NCBI GenBank assembly: GCA_964478915.1
Contig: CAYZKG010000077.1
Location: forward strand, 1-13,587
DNA length: 13,587 nt
Reading direction: 5' to 3'
DNA from: CAYJUM01 sp964478915
GTDB taxonomy: Bacteria; Nitrospirota; Nitrospiria; Nitrospirales; Nitrospiraceae
In this document: piece after piece, positions 1 to 4,627 of the stretch
Layout: each line of letters begins with the position of its first letter
How positions within the stretch are numbered: the stretch's first letter is position 1
Notes under the pieces: generated by a model
Told to the model about the DNA's origin: nothing
Database searches by the model: none
Seen by the model: the letters and a program-made list of their open reading frames with translations, nothing else
Position numbers and translations under genes: made by a program

Positions 1-89
1 GTTGCGCACAATCCTATTTGGTTTTCATGTACTTAGCAAGGGGTCTGCCGATGGCCTGGAACAAGACAAACGCTGCGCGCGTTGTCAGC
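1..89. other. Flank downstream of the integrase remnant, no gene recognised
   Basis: This is the sequence just past the integrase stop codon. It contains a short dyad (AACGC/GCGTT around 69-83) and no coding signal I trust on either strand. It may hold the start of further accessory DNA outside the window. Confidence 0.3.
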
Positions 90-329
90 CTATTCCGGCT
101 TGCCCCAGTAGCTCTCCAGTCCGAAGTCGAGGCGATCAGCCGGGCTGTGCACTCCCTGACCGCCTCGGTTCAAGACATGCGTGTAGATCATGGTCGTGCT
201 CACGTCTTTGTGTCCGAGCAGCTCTTGGACCGTGCGAATGTCGTATCCATCCTCAAGGAGGTGTATCGCAAACGAATGCCTGAAGGTATGGCAACTGGCG
301 GGCTTGGATATCGCAGCGTTGTTGGCGGG
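90..329 (-). pseudogene. Integron-type tyrosine recombinase, C-terminal remnant
   Basis: Read on the minus strand, 90-314 encodes the last ~75 residues of a tyrosine recombinase of the integron-integrase type. I see KPASCHTFRHSFAIHLLEDG (box II, HxxR region), then TVQELLGHKDVSTTMIYTHV with the GH pair and the presumed nucleophilic Tyr of MIYTHV, then LNRGGQGVHSPADRL and a TAG stop at 90-92. The spacing and the wording of these motifs match IntI proteins better than XerC/D, which is family knowledge. The N-terminal three quarters, with the first catalytic Arg and the DNA-binding domain, are missing. Upstream of KPASC the frame runs straight into a macB 3'-end sequence (LGLYPANNAA), with no start codon before the TAG at 366-368. 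The protein therefore cannot be a functional integrase. It is a relic left by a rearrangement whose breakpoint lies around 312-325. Confidence 0.85.
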
Positions 330-344
330 GTAGAGCCCGAGGCT
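312..344 (-). repeat. macB 3'-end fragment A (fused to integrase remnant)
   Basis: On the minus strand this encodes SLGLYPANNAA, matching the GLYPANKAS block near the C-terminus of the intact MacB in this window. The rest of the tail (RLNPIEALRFE-stop) is absent because the sequence switches in the same frame to the integrase ISKPASC segment. From 337 leftwards on the minus strand it is homologous to fragment C at 1912-1980, with three mismatches within 330-337. It lies 8 codons after the stop of the DUF5615 gene, in that gene's reading frame. Confidence 0.7.
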
Positions 345-365
345 GGATGTCTGTTCAGCATCCTC

Positions 366-716
366 CTAAGGCCGTCTGATTCGAATACGCCCCTTGGTAA
401 CGGTGATCATCGCACCAGCTTGCATGTCTGTCGTGTGACGGTCCAGCAACTCTTTCATCGCCGCCACTTGATCCTCTACTCGCATTTCCACAAAGCGCAC
501 GATACAGGGATGTGGCAGGCGACGCACGAAGACCAATTCGCCGAAATCTTTATCCTCGGTGATGATGATCCTCCCCTCACGGAGAGCCATGTCGAGCAGG
601 TTTTCATCAGAGGACTGAGGATTCGCATCACCGGCCAAACGAACATCCTGTTGTCGACCAGACAGGAGCGCTCGCAACGAGCGCGACGACGCACAGGCAT
701 CGAGCAGAAATTTCAT
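366..716 (-). CDS. DUF5615 family PIN-like putative toxin (copy 1)
   Basis: This is a 116-residue protein of the DUF5615 (Mut7-C-like, PIN-fold) family, usually found beside DUF433 proteins and thought to act as the RNase toxin of a type II toxin-antitoxin pair. Visible hallmarks are MKFLLDACAS with an acidic residue at D6, SSDENLLDMALREGRIIITEDKDFGEL at 35-61 with D37, E38, D55 and D57 as likely metal ligands, and the basic tail RIRIRRP. Nuclease activity is inference from the fold. The ATG overlaps the stop of the upstream DUF433 gene by 4 nt (ATGA), typical of translationally coupled antitoxin-toxin operons. Its TAG stop is followed within 25 bp by macB tail A. An identical gene lies at 2002-2352. 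Confidence 0.88.
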   Translation of the reverse strand: MKFLLDACASSRSLRALLSGRQQDVRLAGDANPQSSDENLLDMALREGRIIITEDKDFGELVFVRRLPHPCIVRFVEMRVEDQVAAMKELLDRHTTDMQAGAMITVTKGRIRIRRP

Positions 717-967
717 GACGACTTGGCAATGGGGACGCGCTCATGCACTTGTTCACCTTGTAGTGACCGGCTTGCGAAGAGCAAACAGGCTTGGATATCC
801 TCAGGCTCGAGAAACGGGTACTCCCGCAAGATCGTATCGGGTGTCTCGCCTGCAGCGAGCATCCCAAGGACATGCTCAACGGCCATCCGCAGGCCTCGGA
901 TGATGGGCTTGCCCCCGAAGATCTGCGGATTCACTTGGATACGCTGCAACAGTTCGGCTTCAGTCAT
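713..967 (-). CDS. DUF433 family putative antitoxin (copy 1)
   Basis: This 84-residue protein carries the DUF433 signature NPQIFGGKPIIRGLRM at 13-28, followed by a helix-turn-helix-like stretch (VEHVLGMLAAGETPDTILREYPFLEPEDIQACLLFA). Family members are small DNA-binding proteins encoded just upstream of DUF5615 toxins, where they presumably neutralise the toxin and repress the operon. The start is well supported, since AGGAGG lies 6 nt before the ATG (ATAGGAGGTATCGATATG on the minus strand). The stop overlaps the toxin ATG by 4 nt. Its sequence is identical to that of the gene at 2349-2603. Confidence 0.88.
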   Translation of the reverse strand: MTEAELLQRIQVNPQIFGGKPIIRGLRMAVEHVLGMLAAGETPDTILREYPFLEPEDIQACLLFASRSLQGEQVHERVPIAKSS

Positions 968-1035
968 ATCGATACCTCCTATCCGTCAGCCGATGCACGC
1001 TTCGCATGTCACCGCTGCTTCACCTTTTGCCCGGT

Positions 1036-1064
1036 AGGATAAGACGCTCACGGGGATTTAGCAA
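1036..1064 (-). promoter_or_regulatory. Candidate sigma70-type promoter of the DUF433/DUF5615 operon (copy 1)
   Basis: On the minus strand TTGCTA (1059-1064) is followed after 17 bp by TATCCT (1036-1041). Each hexamer matches the consensus at four positions, and the start would lie about 60 nt before the DUF433 ATG. This is sequence inspection only. Confidence 0.35.
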
Positions 1065-1090
1065 GGAGCGGTTACTCTCTCGCGTGAACT

Positions 1091-1159
1091 TTACTCGTAT
1101 CTGAGCGCTTCGATCGGATTCAGGCGCGACACCTTGTTGGCGGGATAGAGCCGGCCGGA
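1091..1159 (-). repeat. macB 3'-end fragment B
   Basis: The minus strand encodes SGRLYPANKVSRLNPIEALRYE followed by TAA at 1091-1093. This is the extreme C-terminus of a MacB-type permease without the rest of the gene. It differs from the intact macB end at 4628-4690 at many positions, so it is not a recent copy of it. It starts immediately after the TAG stop of the Phd-like gene (1160-1162) and is in frame with it. The stop of the fragment marks the upstream edge of the DUF433/DUF5615 unit. Confidence 0.8.
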
Positions 1160-1405
1160 CTAACGATTCTTTACTCTCTTCCGCATATCGGACATGGAGA
1201 CCGTTGGCTGCTTGCGCCGCTTCTCGATCAGGCGCCAAAAAGACGCATTGGTTTCCCAAACAACAGTTTCCCAATCAGCACCCTCCACGCCCACCAGGAC
1301 CGCTGCAGGCTTCCCACGCCTTGCAATCACCACGGCGTCTGTTTGAGCAGCCTCCACACAACGGCGCACGCTTTTTCCAAAATCCCGCAGTGAAATCGTC
1401 TTCAT
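1160..1405 (-). CDS. Phd/YefM-like antitoxin (copy 1)
   Basis: This 81-residue protein resembles the Phd/YefM ('prevent-host-death') antitoxins, which are N-terminal DNA-binding proteins whose C-terminus wraps a partner toxin. I see MKTISLRDFGKSVRRCVEAA, then VVIARRGKPAAVLVGVE (the conserved xxRxGKPxAVLV core, ~25-41), then a charged C-terminal toxin-binding-like tail (SFWRLIEKRRKQPTVSMSDMRKRVKNR). I chose the start at 1405 because GGAGGGG lies about 4 nt upstream. The frame stays open for 34 more codons, but that extension lacks family similarity. No toxin gene follows, since the TAG stop abuts macB tail B directly. It is therefore an orphan antitoxin, or its partner was lost. An identical copy lies at 2796-3041. 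Confidence 0.8.
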   Translation of the reverse strand: MKTISLRDFGKSVRRCVEAAQTDAVVIARRGKPAAVLVGVEGADWETVVWETNASFWRLIEKRRKQPTVSMSDMRKRVKNR

Positions 1406-1432
1406 AGATCCCCTCCGCCATCCCAACATTAC

Positions 1433-1839
1433 CACAGCCGCCGGAGCGGTGCCGACGCGGCACTGCAAACGAGCCACGCTGATGTGCGTAGCGGGAGAAC
1501 GTGCCAAGCCTTAGCTTTTCCGCGCCAACTTAAGGGTGTGGCTGCATACGGTGGGGTGGCAGGGCCTGGATCGCGAATCGCGGAGGCGAGGGGTGCGCGA
1601 CGCGACGAATAAGTCGCGTCATGGTTGCGCACGCCGCCGAGTCGGTGAGGCGGCAGGGTCTTACCGGGACTTAGCGAGTGGAGGCGGTCCGCGAAGCGGA
1701 GGCCGAGCACTGTTCGAAGCTGGGTTCGCGCCGAGGGCAGAAGCCAGCAAGTTGCGCAGGCCAGCAGAAGTGACGCTTAGTGCGGTCGAGCCGGAGCGTC
1801 TGAGCAGGACAGGTTCGGCCACCCCACCGTGCACATTCC
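1433..1839. other. Structured non-coding region upstream of the Phd gene (copy 1)
   Basis: No convincing gene lies between the Phd start and macB tail C, a gap of about 500 bp. The region starts with CACAGCCGCCGGAGCGGTG (1433-1451), a 19-mer also present at 3069-3087 and 4342-4360. It then has several stems. GTGCCG/CGGCAC (1449-1463) has a 3-nt loop. GACGCGAC/GTCGCGTC (1599-1606 and 1613-1620) has a GAATAA loop and an outer GTGCGC/GCGCAC pair (1593-1598 and 1627-1632). GCCGCC/GGCGGC lies at 1633-1638 and 1649-1654. A 12-nt inverted repeat, CGGTGGGGTGGC (1549-1560) with GCCACCCCACCG (1818-1829), encloses most of it. It could be a structured RNA, a MITE-like element or a recombination site. I cannot tell which. 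Confidence 0.6.
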
Positions 1840-1911
1840 GCCTGGCCGGGTCCGGAAGGGTCGCTTCGGGAGGTGCGGAAGCGACGGCTTTGCTGCACCC
1901 GGCCCGCCCCT
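1840..1911. other. Diverged spacer between the exact repeat and macB tail C
   Basis: This stretch still aligns with 3476-3546 after the exact repeat ends (shared TCCGGAAGGGTCGCT and GGGAGG), but with many substitutions and small indels. It appears to be the ancestral 3' flank of a macB tail. No gene is seen. Confidence 0.45.
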
Positions 1912-1980
1912 TTATTCAAAGCGCAGGGCTTCGATGGGATTCAGCCGCGCGGCCTTGTTGGCGGGATACAGACCGAGGCT
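1912..1980 (-). repeat. macB 3'-end fragment C
   Basis: The minus strand encodes SLGLYPANKAARLNPIEALRFE then TAA at 1912-1914. This is the most intact of the orphan tails and nearly identical in protein to the real MacB end (GLYPANKASRLNPIEALRFE). Upstream it merges in frame with the codons after the DUF5615 stop (2002-2004). Positions 1973-1980 lie inside repeat copy 2 while the rest lies outside, so the repeat boundary falls within this fragment. Confidence 0.82.
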
Positions 1981-2001
1981 GGATGTCTGTTCAGCATCCT
2001 C

Positions 2002-2352
2002 CTAAGGCCGTCTGATTCGAATACGCCCCTTGGTAACGGTGATCATCGCACCAGCTTGCATGTCTGTCGTGTGACGGTCCAGCAACTCTTTCATCGCCGC
2101 CACTTGATCCTCTACTCGCATTTCCACAAAGCGCACGATACAGGGATGTGGCAGGCGACGCACGAAGACCAATTCGCCGAAATCTTTATCCTCGGTGATG
2201 ATGATCCTCCCCTCACGGAGAGCCATGTCGAGCAGGTTTTCATCAGAGGACTGAGGATTCGCATCACCGGCCAAACGAACATCCTGTTGTCGACCAGACA
2301 GGAGCGCTCGCAACGAGCGCGACGACGCACAGGCATCGAGCAGAAATTTCAT
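2002..2352 (-). CDS. DUF5615 family PIN-like putative toxin (copy 2)
   Basis: The 116-residue product is identical to that of 366-716, with D6, D37/E38 and the TEDKDFGEL motif intact, so both copies appear functional. It overlaps the DUF433 gene by ATGA. Unlike copy 1, its downstream neighbour is a complete macB tail (fragment C) rather than one fused to the integrase remnant. Confidence 0.88.
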   Translation of the reverse strand: MKFLLDACASSRSLRALLSGRQQDVRLAGDANPQSSDENLLDMALREGRIIITEDKDFGELVFVRRLPHPCIVRFVEMRVEDQVAAMKELLDRHTTDMQAGAMITVTKGRIRIRRP

Positions 2353-2603
2353 GACGACTTGGCAATGGGGACGCGCTCATGCACTTGTTCACCTTGTAGT
2401 GACCGGCTTGCGAAGAGCAAACAGGCTTGGATATCCTCAGGCTCGAGAAACGGGTACTCCCGCAAGATCGTATCGGGTGTCTCGCCTGCAGCGAGCATCC
2501 CAAGGACATGCTCAACGGCCATCCGCAGGCCTCGGATGATGGGCTTGCCCCCGAAGATCTGCGGATTCACTTGGATACGCTGCAACAGTTCGGCTTCAGT
2601 CAT
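2349..2603 (-). CDS. DUF433 family putative antitoxin (copy 2)
   Basis: The 84-residue product is identical to that of 713-967, including the IFGGKPIIRGLRM motif and the AGGAGG ribosome-binding site before the ATG at 2603. With two identical antitoxin genes, either product should neutralise either toxin, which would make the two loci mutually redundant (inference). Confidence 0.88.
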   Translation of the reverse strand: MTEAELLQRIQVNPQIFGGKPIIRGLRMAVEHVLGMLAAGETPDTILREYPFLEPEDIQACLLFASRSLQGEQVHERVPIAKSS

Positions 2604-2671
2604 ATCGATACCTCCTATCCGTCAGCCGATGCACGCTTCGCATGTCACCGCTGCTTCACCTTTTGCCCGGT

Positions 2672-2700
2672 AGGATAAGACGCTCACGGGGATTTAGCAA
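2672..2700 (-). promoter_or_regulatory. Candidate sigma70-type promoter of the DUF433/DUF5615 operon (copy 2)
   Basis: Same hexamers as in copy 1 (TTGCTA, 17 bp, TATCCT), shifted by 1636 bp. The upstream edge of the promoter region abuts macB tail D. Confidence 0.35.
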
Positions 2701-2726
2701 GGAGCGGTTACTCTCTCGCGTGAACT

Positions 2727-2795
2727 TTACTCGTATCTGAGCGCTTCGATCGGATTCAGGCGCGACACCTTGTTGGCGGGATAGAGCCGGCCGGA
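2727..2795 (-). repeat. macB 3'-end fragment D
   Basis: Identical to fragment B (1091-1159) because it lies inside the long direct repeat. It encodes SGRLYPANKVSRLNPIEALRYE-stop directly after the Phd copy 2 stop codon. Confidence 0.8.
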
Positions 2796-3041
2796 CTAAC
2801 GATTCTTTACTCTCTTCCGCATATCGGACATGGAGACCGTTGGCTGCTTGCGCCGCTTCTCGATCAGGCGCCAAAAAGACGCATTGGTTTCCCAAACAAC
2901 AGTTTCCCAATCAGCACCCTCCACGCCCACCAGGACCGCTGCAGGCTTCCCACGCCTTGCAATCACCACGGCGTCTGTTTGAGCAGCCTCCACACAACGG
3001 CGCACGCTTTTTCCAAAATCCCGCAGTGAAATCGTCTTCAT
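2796..3041 (-). CDS. Phd/YefM-like antitoxin (copy 2)
   Basis: The 81-residue product is identical to that of 1160-1405, with the same GGAGGGG ribosome-binding site and start at 3041. No toxin partner follows here either. Duplication of an orphan antitoxin together with its neighbours fits block duplication rather than selection on this gene alone. Confidence 0.8.
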   Translation of the reverse strand: MKTISLRDFGKSVRRCVEAAQTDAVVIARRGKPAAVLVGVEGADWETVVWETNASFWRLIEKRRKQPTVSMSDMRKRVKNR

Positions 3042-3068
3042 AGATCCCCTCCGCCATCCCAACATTAC

Positions 3069-3475
3069 CACAGCCGCCGGAGCGGTGCCGACGCGGCACT
3101 GCAAACGAGCCACGCTGATGTGCGTAGCGGGAGAACGTGCCAAGCCTTAGCTTTTCCGCGCCAACTTAAGGGTGTGGCTGCATACGGTGGGGTGGCAGGG
3201 CCTGGATCGCGAATCGCGGAGGCGAGGGGTGCGCGACGCGACGAATAAGTCGCGTCATGGTTGCGCACGCCGCCGAGTCGGTGAGGCGGCAGGGTCTTAC
3301 CGGGACTTAGCGAGTGGAGGCGGTCCGCGAAGCGGAGGCCGAGCACTGTTCGAAGCTGGGTTCGCGCCGAGGGCAGAAGCCAGCAAGTTGCGCAGGCCAG
3401 CAGAAGTGACGCTTAGTGCGGTCGAGCCGGAGCGTCTGAGCAGGACAGGTTCGGCCACCCCACCGTGCACATTCC
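3069..3475. other. Structured non-coding region upstream of the Phd gene (copy 2)
   Basis: Identical to 1433-1839: the CACAGCCGCCGGAGCGGTG motif (3069-3087), the GACGCGAC/GTCGCGTC stem (3235-3242 and 3249-3256), and the enclosing inverted repeat at 3185-3196 and 3454-3465. No gene is seen. Confidence 0.6.
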
Positions 3476-3546
3476 CGCCTGGCGGAGTCCGGAAGGGTCG
3501 CTCCGGGAGGCGTGTAAGTGACCGGCGCTGCCGTACCCGCATCCTG

Positions 3547-3606
3547 CTATTCGAACCGCAGGGCCTCCATAGGATTGAGTCAGGCAGCCTTGTGAGCGGG
3601 GCTTGA
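3547..3606 (-). repeat. macB 3'-end fragment E, decayed
   Basis: In the macB frame the minus strand reads KPAHKAA-stop-LNPMEALRFE-stop. The Arg codon expected after KAA has become TGA, Asn of PAN is His, and the LY positions are lost. The end (GAGGCCCTGCGGTTCGAATAG, TAG at 3547-3549) is well kept. It is the most degraded of the tails and separates the Phd copy 2 unit from the DUF2283/PBECR unit. Confidence 0.65.
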
Positions 3607-3670
3607 ACTGCGGAAGACACCTGTACGGCGGTCGCGCGAGCGTGATCCTGTCTGGCAAACCTTCGGACGA

Positions 3671-3904
3671 TTATGCCGACGATCCAGCCGAAGCCTTGGC
3701 ATGAAGGACTGTCACCCCCACCAATTCCTTGTCAGCGTAATGGTAGATCAGGTGTCCCTCCATTTCGCTCTCAGTCGCGCGTTGAGGCTTTCGCAGGCTG
3801 ATGTAAAGCACGTCCGCCTCCTCGTCATAGTCCAGCCACAGGCGCCGGGACTTCAGATTCAGCGCCTGGGGAACCAAGCTCAGGATGTCTATGACTTCTG
3901 CCAT
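3671..3904 (-). CDS. DUF2283 family small protein
   Basis: A 77-residue protein whose core LDYDEEADVLYISLRKP (24-40), together with HLIYHYADKELVGVTVLHA (51-69), fits the DUF2283 pattern (YDxEADxLYIxL ... DxxGxxVGIEILxA). The function of the family is not established. Members often lie next to a small DUF4258- or PBECR-like protein, and the pair is suspected to be toxin-antitoxin-like. The start at 3904 has GAGGGGG about 6 nt upstream. It overlaps the end of the preceding gene by 16 nt, so the two are co-translated. The last residues (ASAGSSA) look unstructured. Confidence 0.75.
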   Translation of the reverse strand: MAEVIDILSLVPQALNLKSRRLWLDYDEEADVLYISLRKPQRATESEMEGHLIYHYADKELVGVTVLHAKASAGSSA

Positions 3905-4224
3905 TGAAGCCCCCTCTTCATCACCTTGTCAGGCTTGGATGTCATGAATGCCGTCACCACGAATCCACCCGCCTGGCTCTCCCGGTACACAACCACCACG
4001 TGCTTCTGCCCAAGCGGGGTATCCGCATAAAGTTTCAGTGCCAAGACCTCATCCCTCACCCCGAAGGCAACACAATCCGGATCCGCGAGAGTCTCCAGCA
4101 CACGATCAAGACTGCCCGCCATATAATCGTGGGACTCGACAATATGGCTCCACCGCTCATGAGTGAGCCGGACAGGAATACCACGTTTCGAGTTGACTGT
4201 GGCAAGGACGTCCACGTCCACCAA
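3889..4224 (-). CDS. PBECR/DUF4258-like small protein, putative toxin partner of DUF2283
   Basis: An ~111-residue protein with GIPVRLTHERWSHIVESHDYM (15-35), DRVLETLADPDCVAFG (40-55) and KHVVVVYRESQAGGFVVTAFMTS (74-96). This arrangement (LTxERWxHIxxxH near the start, xVVVYRE...GFVxTAFxTS near the end) recalls small barnase/ColE5/RelE-like fold proteins annotated PBECR or DUF4258. The conserved His, Arg and Ser/Thr residues could form an RNase site, but this is inference. No ATG is available: a TAA lies two codons before the TTG at 4222-4224, and GTG codons follow at 4219 and 4213, so the true start is one of these. No strong ribosome-binding site is visible. It overlaps the DUF2283 gene by 16 nt. 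Confidence 0.65.
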   Translation of the reverse strand: MVDVDVLATVNSKRGIPVRLTHERWSHIVESHDYMAGSLDRVLETLADPDCVAFGVRDEVLALKLYADTPLGQKHVVVVYRESQAGGFVVTAFMTSKPDKVMKRGLQWQKS

Positions 4225-4290
4225 TCTTTAACGTGGTGCCGCATCACGAGAGCCCTCGCCATGTTTTGACCGGCGCAGGCACGCATCAGA

Positions 4291-4319
4291 ATATTACGCA
4301 GGTTCGTGAGGCAATACAA
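4291..4319 (-). promoter_or_regulatory. Candidate promoter of the PBECR-like/DUF2283 operon
   Basis: On the minus strand TTGTAT (4314-4319) is followed by 17 bp and TAATAT (4291-4296). The -35 is weak (3/6) and the -10 moderate (4/6). Transcription would begin about 60 nt before the gene. Confidence 0.3.
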
Positions 4320-4345
4320 GCGCCATCGCGAACATTGCGTTCACA

Positions 4346-4619
4346 GCCGCCGGAGCGGTGGGCAAGCGATTTGCGGCTGAATCGTGCTGCTGTGCCGGGT
4401 GCCCGTTACTCTGGGGCACCCATTGCTCCGAAGAGTGGGCACCCATTGCATTCTTGGAGCAATGGGTCCCGGTCCCGGCAACGGGTGATGGCGAACGAGC
4501 GAGCCCCGAACGCCCATGCTTGCGGCATCAAGCATGGGCGCATCGGAGAACGCCCCGCATTCTGATGTGGGGAAGGGGTGCGGTGAGGACGCTCGGAAGC
4601 GAGCCACCGCTCCGGCGGC
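4346..4619. other. 274-bp structured element bounded by 16-bp inverted repeats
   Basis: Perfect terminal inverted repeats GCCGCCGGAGCGGTGG (4346-4361) and CCACCGCTCCGGCGGC (4604-4619) enclose a dense set of stems. GGTGCCC/GGGCACC lies at 4398-4404 and 4414-4420. ACCCATTGCTCC (4418-4429) pairs with GGAGCAATGGGT (4456-4467). GGGCACCCATTGC occurs as a direct repeat at 4414-4426 and 4437-4449. CGCCCATGCTTG (4511-4522) pairs with CAAGCATGGGCG (4529-4540) around a 6-nt loop. No credible gene is present. The left end, extended to CACAGCCGCCGGAGCGGTG, is shared with the Phd units. It lies between the last accessory gene start and the macB stop. It may be a MITE/REP-like element, a recombination site or a structured transcript. 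Confidence 0.7.
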
Positions 4620-4627
4620 CAAGGGAG

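Larger units (their letters stand above)
337..1839. repeat. 1503-bp direct repeat, copy 1
   Basis: The second copy is at 1973-3475, an offset of 1636 bp. The two copies give the same translations in every frame I compared, so they are essentially identical. Each contains a DUF433/DUF5615 pair, a macB tail, a Phd-like antitoxin gene and the first ~400 bp of the structured non-coding region. Identity stops sharply. At the left, position 336 (C) differs from 1972 (A). At the right, 1840 (G) differs from 3476 (C). Beyond both ends the sequences are still alignable but clearly diverged. Confidence 0.92.
1973..3475. repeat. 1503-bp direct repeat, copy 2
   Basis: This is the partner of 337-1839. 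It carries the second DUF433/DUF5615 pair, macB tail D, the second Phd-like gene and the second structured region. Identity ends at 3475, where copy 2 has an extra C relative to copy 1. The following 130 bp are only a diverged homologue of 1840-1972. Confidence 0.92.

Noticed and set aside
18..1037. Long plus-strand open frame across the integrase remnant and the DUF433/DUF5615 unit
   Set aside because: It is the antisense of well-supported minus-strand genes with family motifs and ribosome-binding sites. Its translation has no recognisable domain.
1091..2004. Canonical integron attC sites (RYYYAAC ... GTTRRRY) at cassette boundaries
   Set aside because: I looked around each macB tail and stop codon. 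GTTGGCG and CGTTAGTC resemble the GTTRRRY core but do not match it, and no properly spaced RYYYAAC partner was found. I therefore do not call attC sites.
1536..2015. Plus-strand open frame over the structured region (and its copy at 3172-3606)
   Set aside because: The translation is Arg/Gly/Ala-rich with no domain, the region is full of inverted repeats, and the frame ends differently in the two copies.
337..3475. CRISPR array or insertion sequence as the source of the repeats
   Set aside because: The repeats are long and gene-bearing with no short regular repeat-spacer pattern. No transposase frame or IS-type terminal repeats were found at the 1.5-kb block edges.
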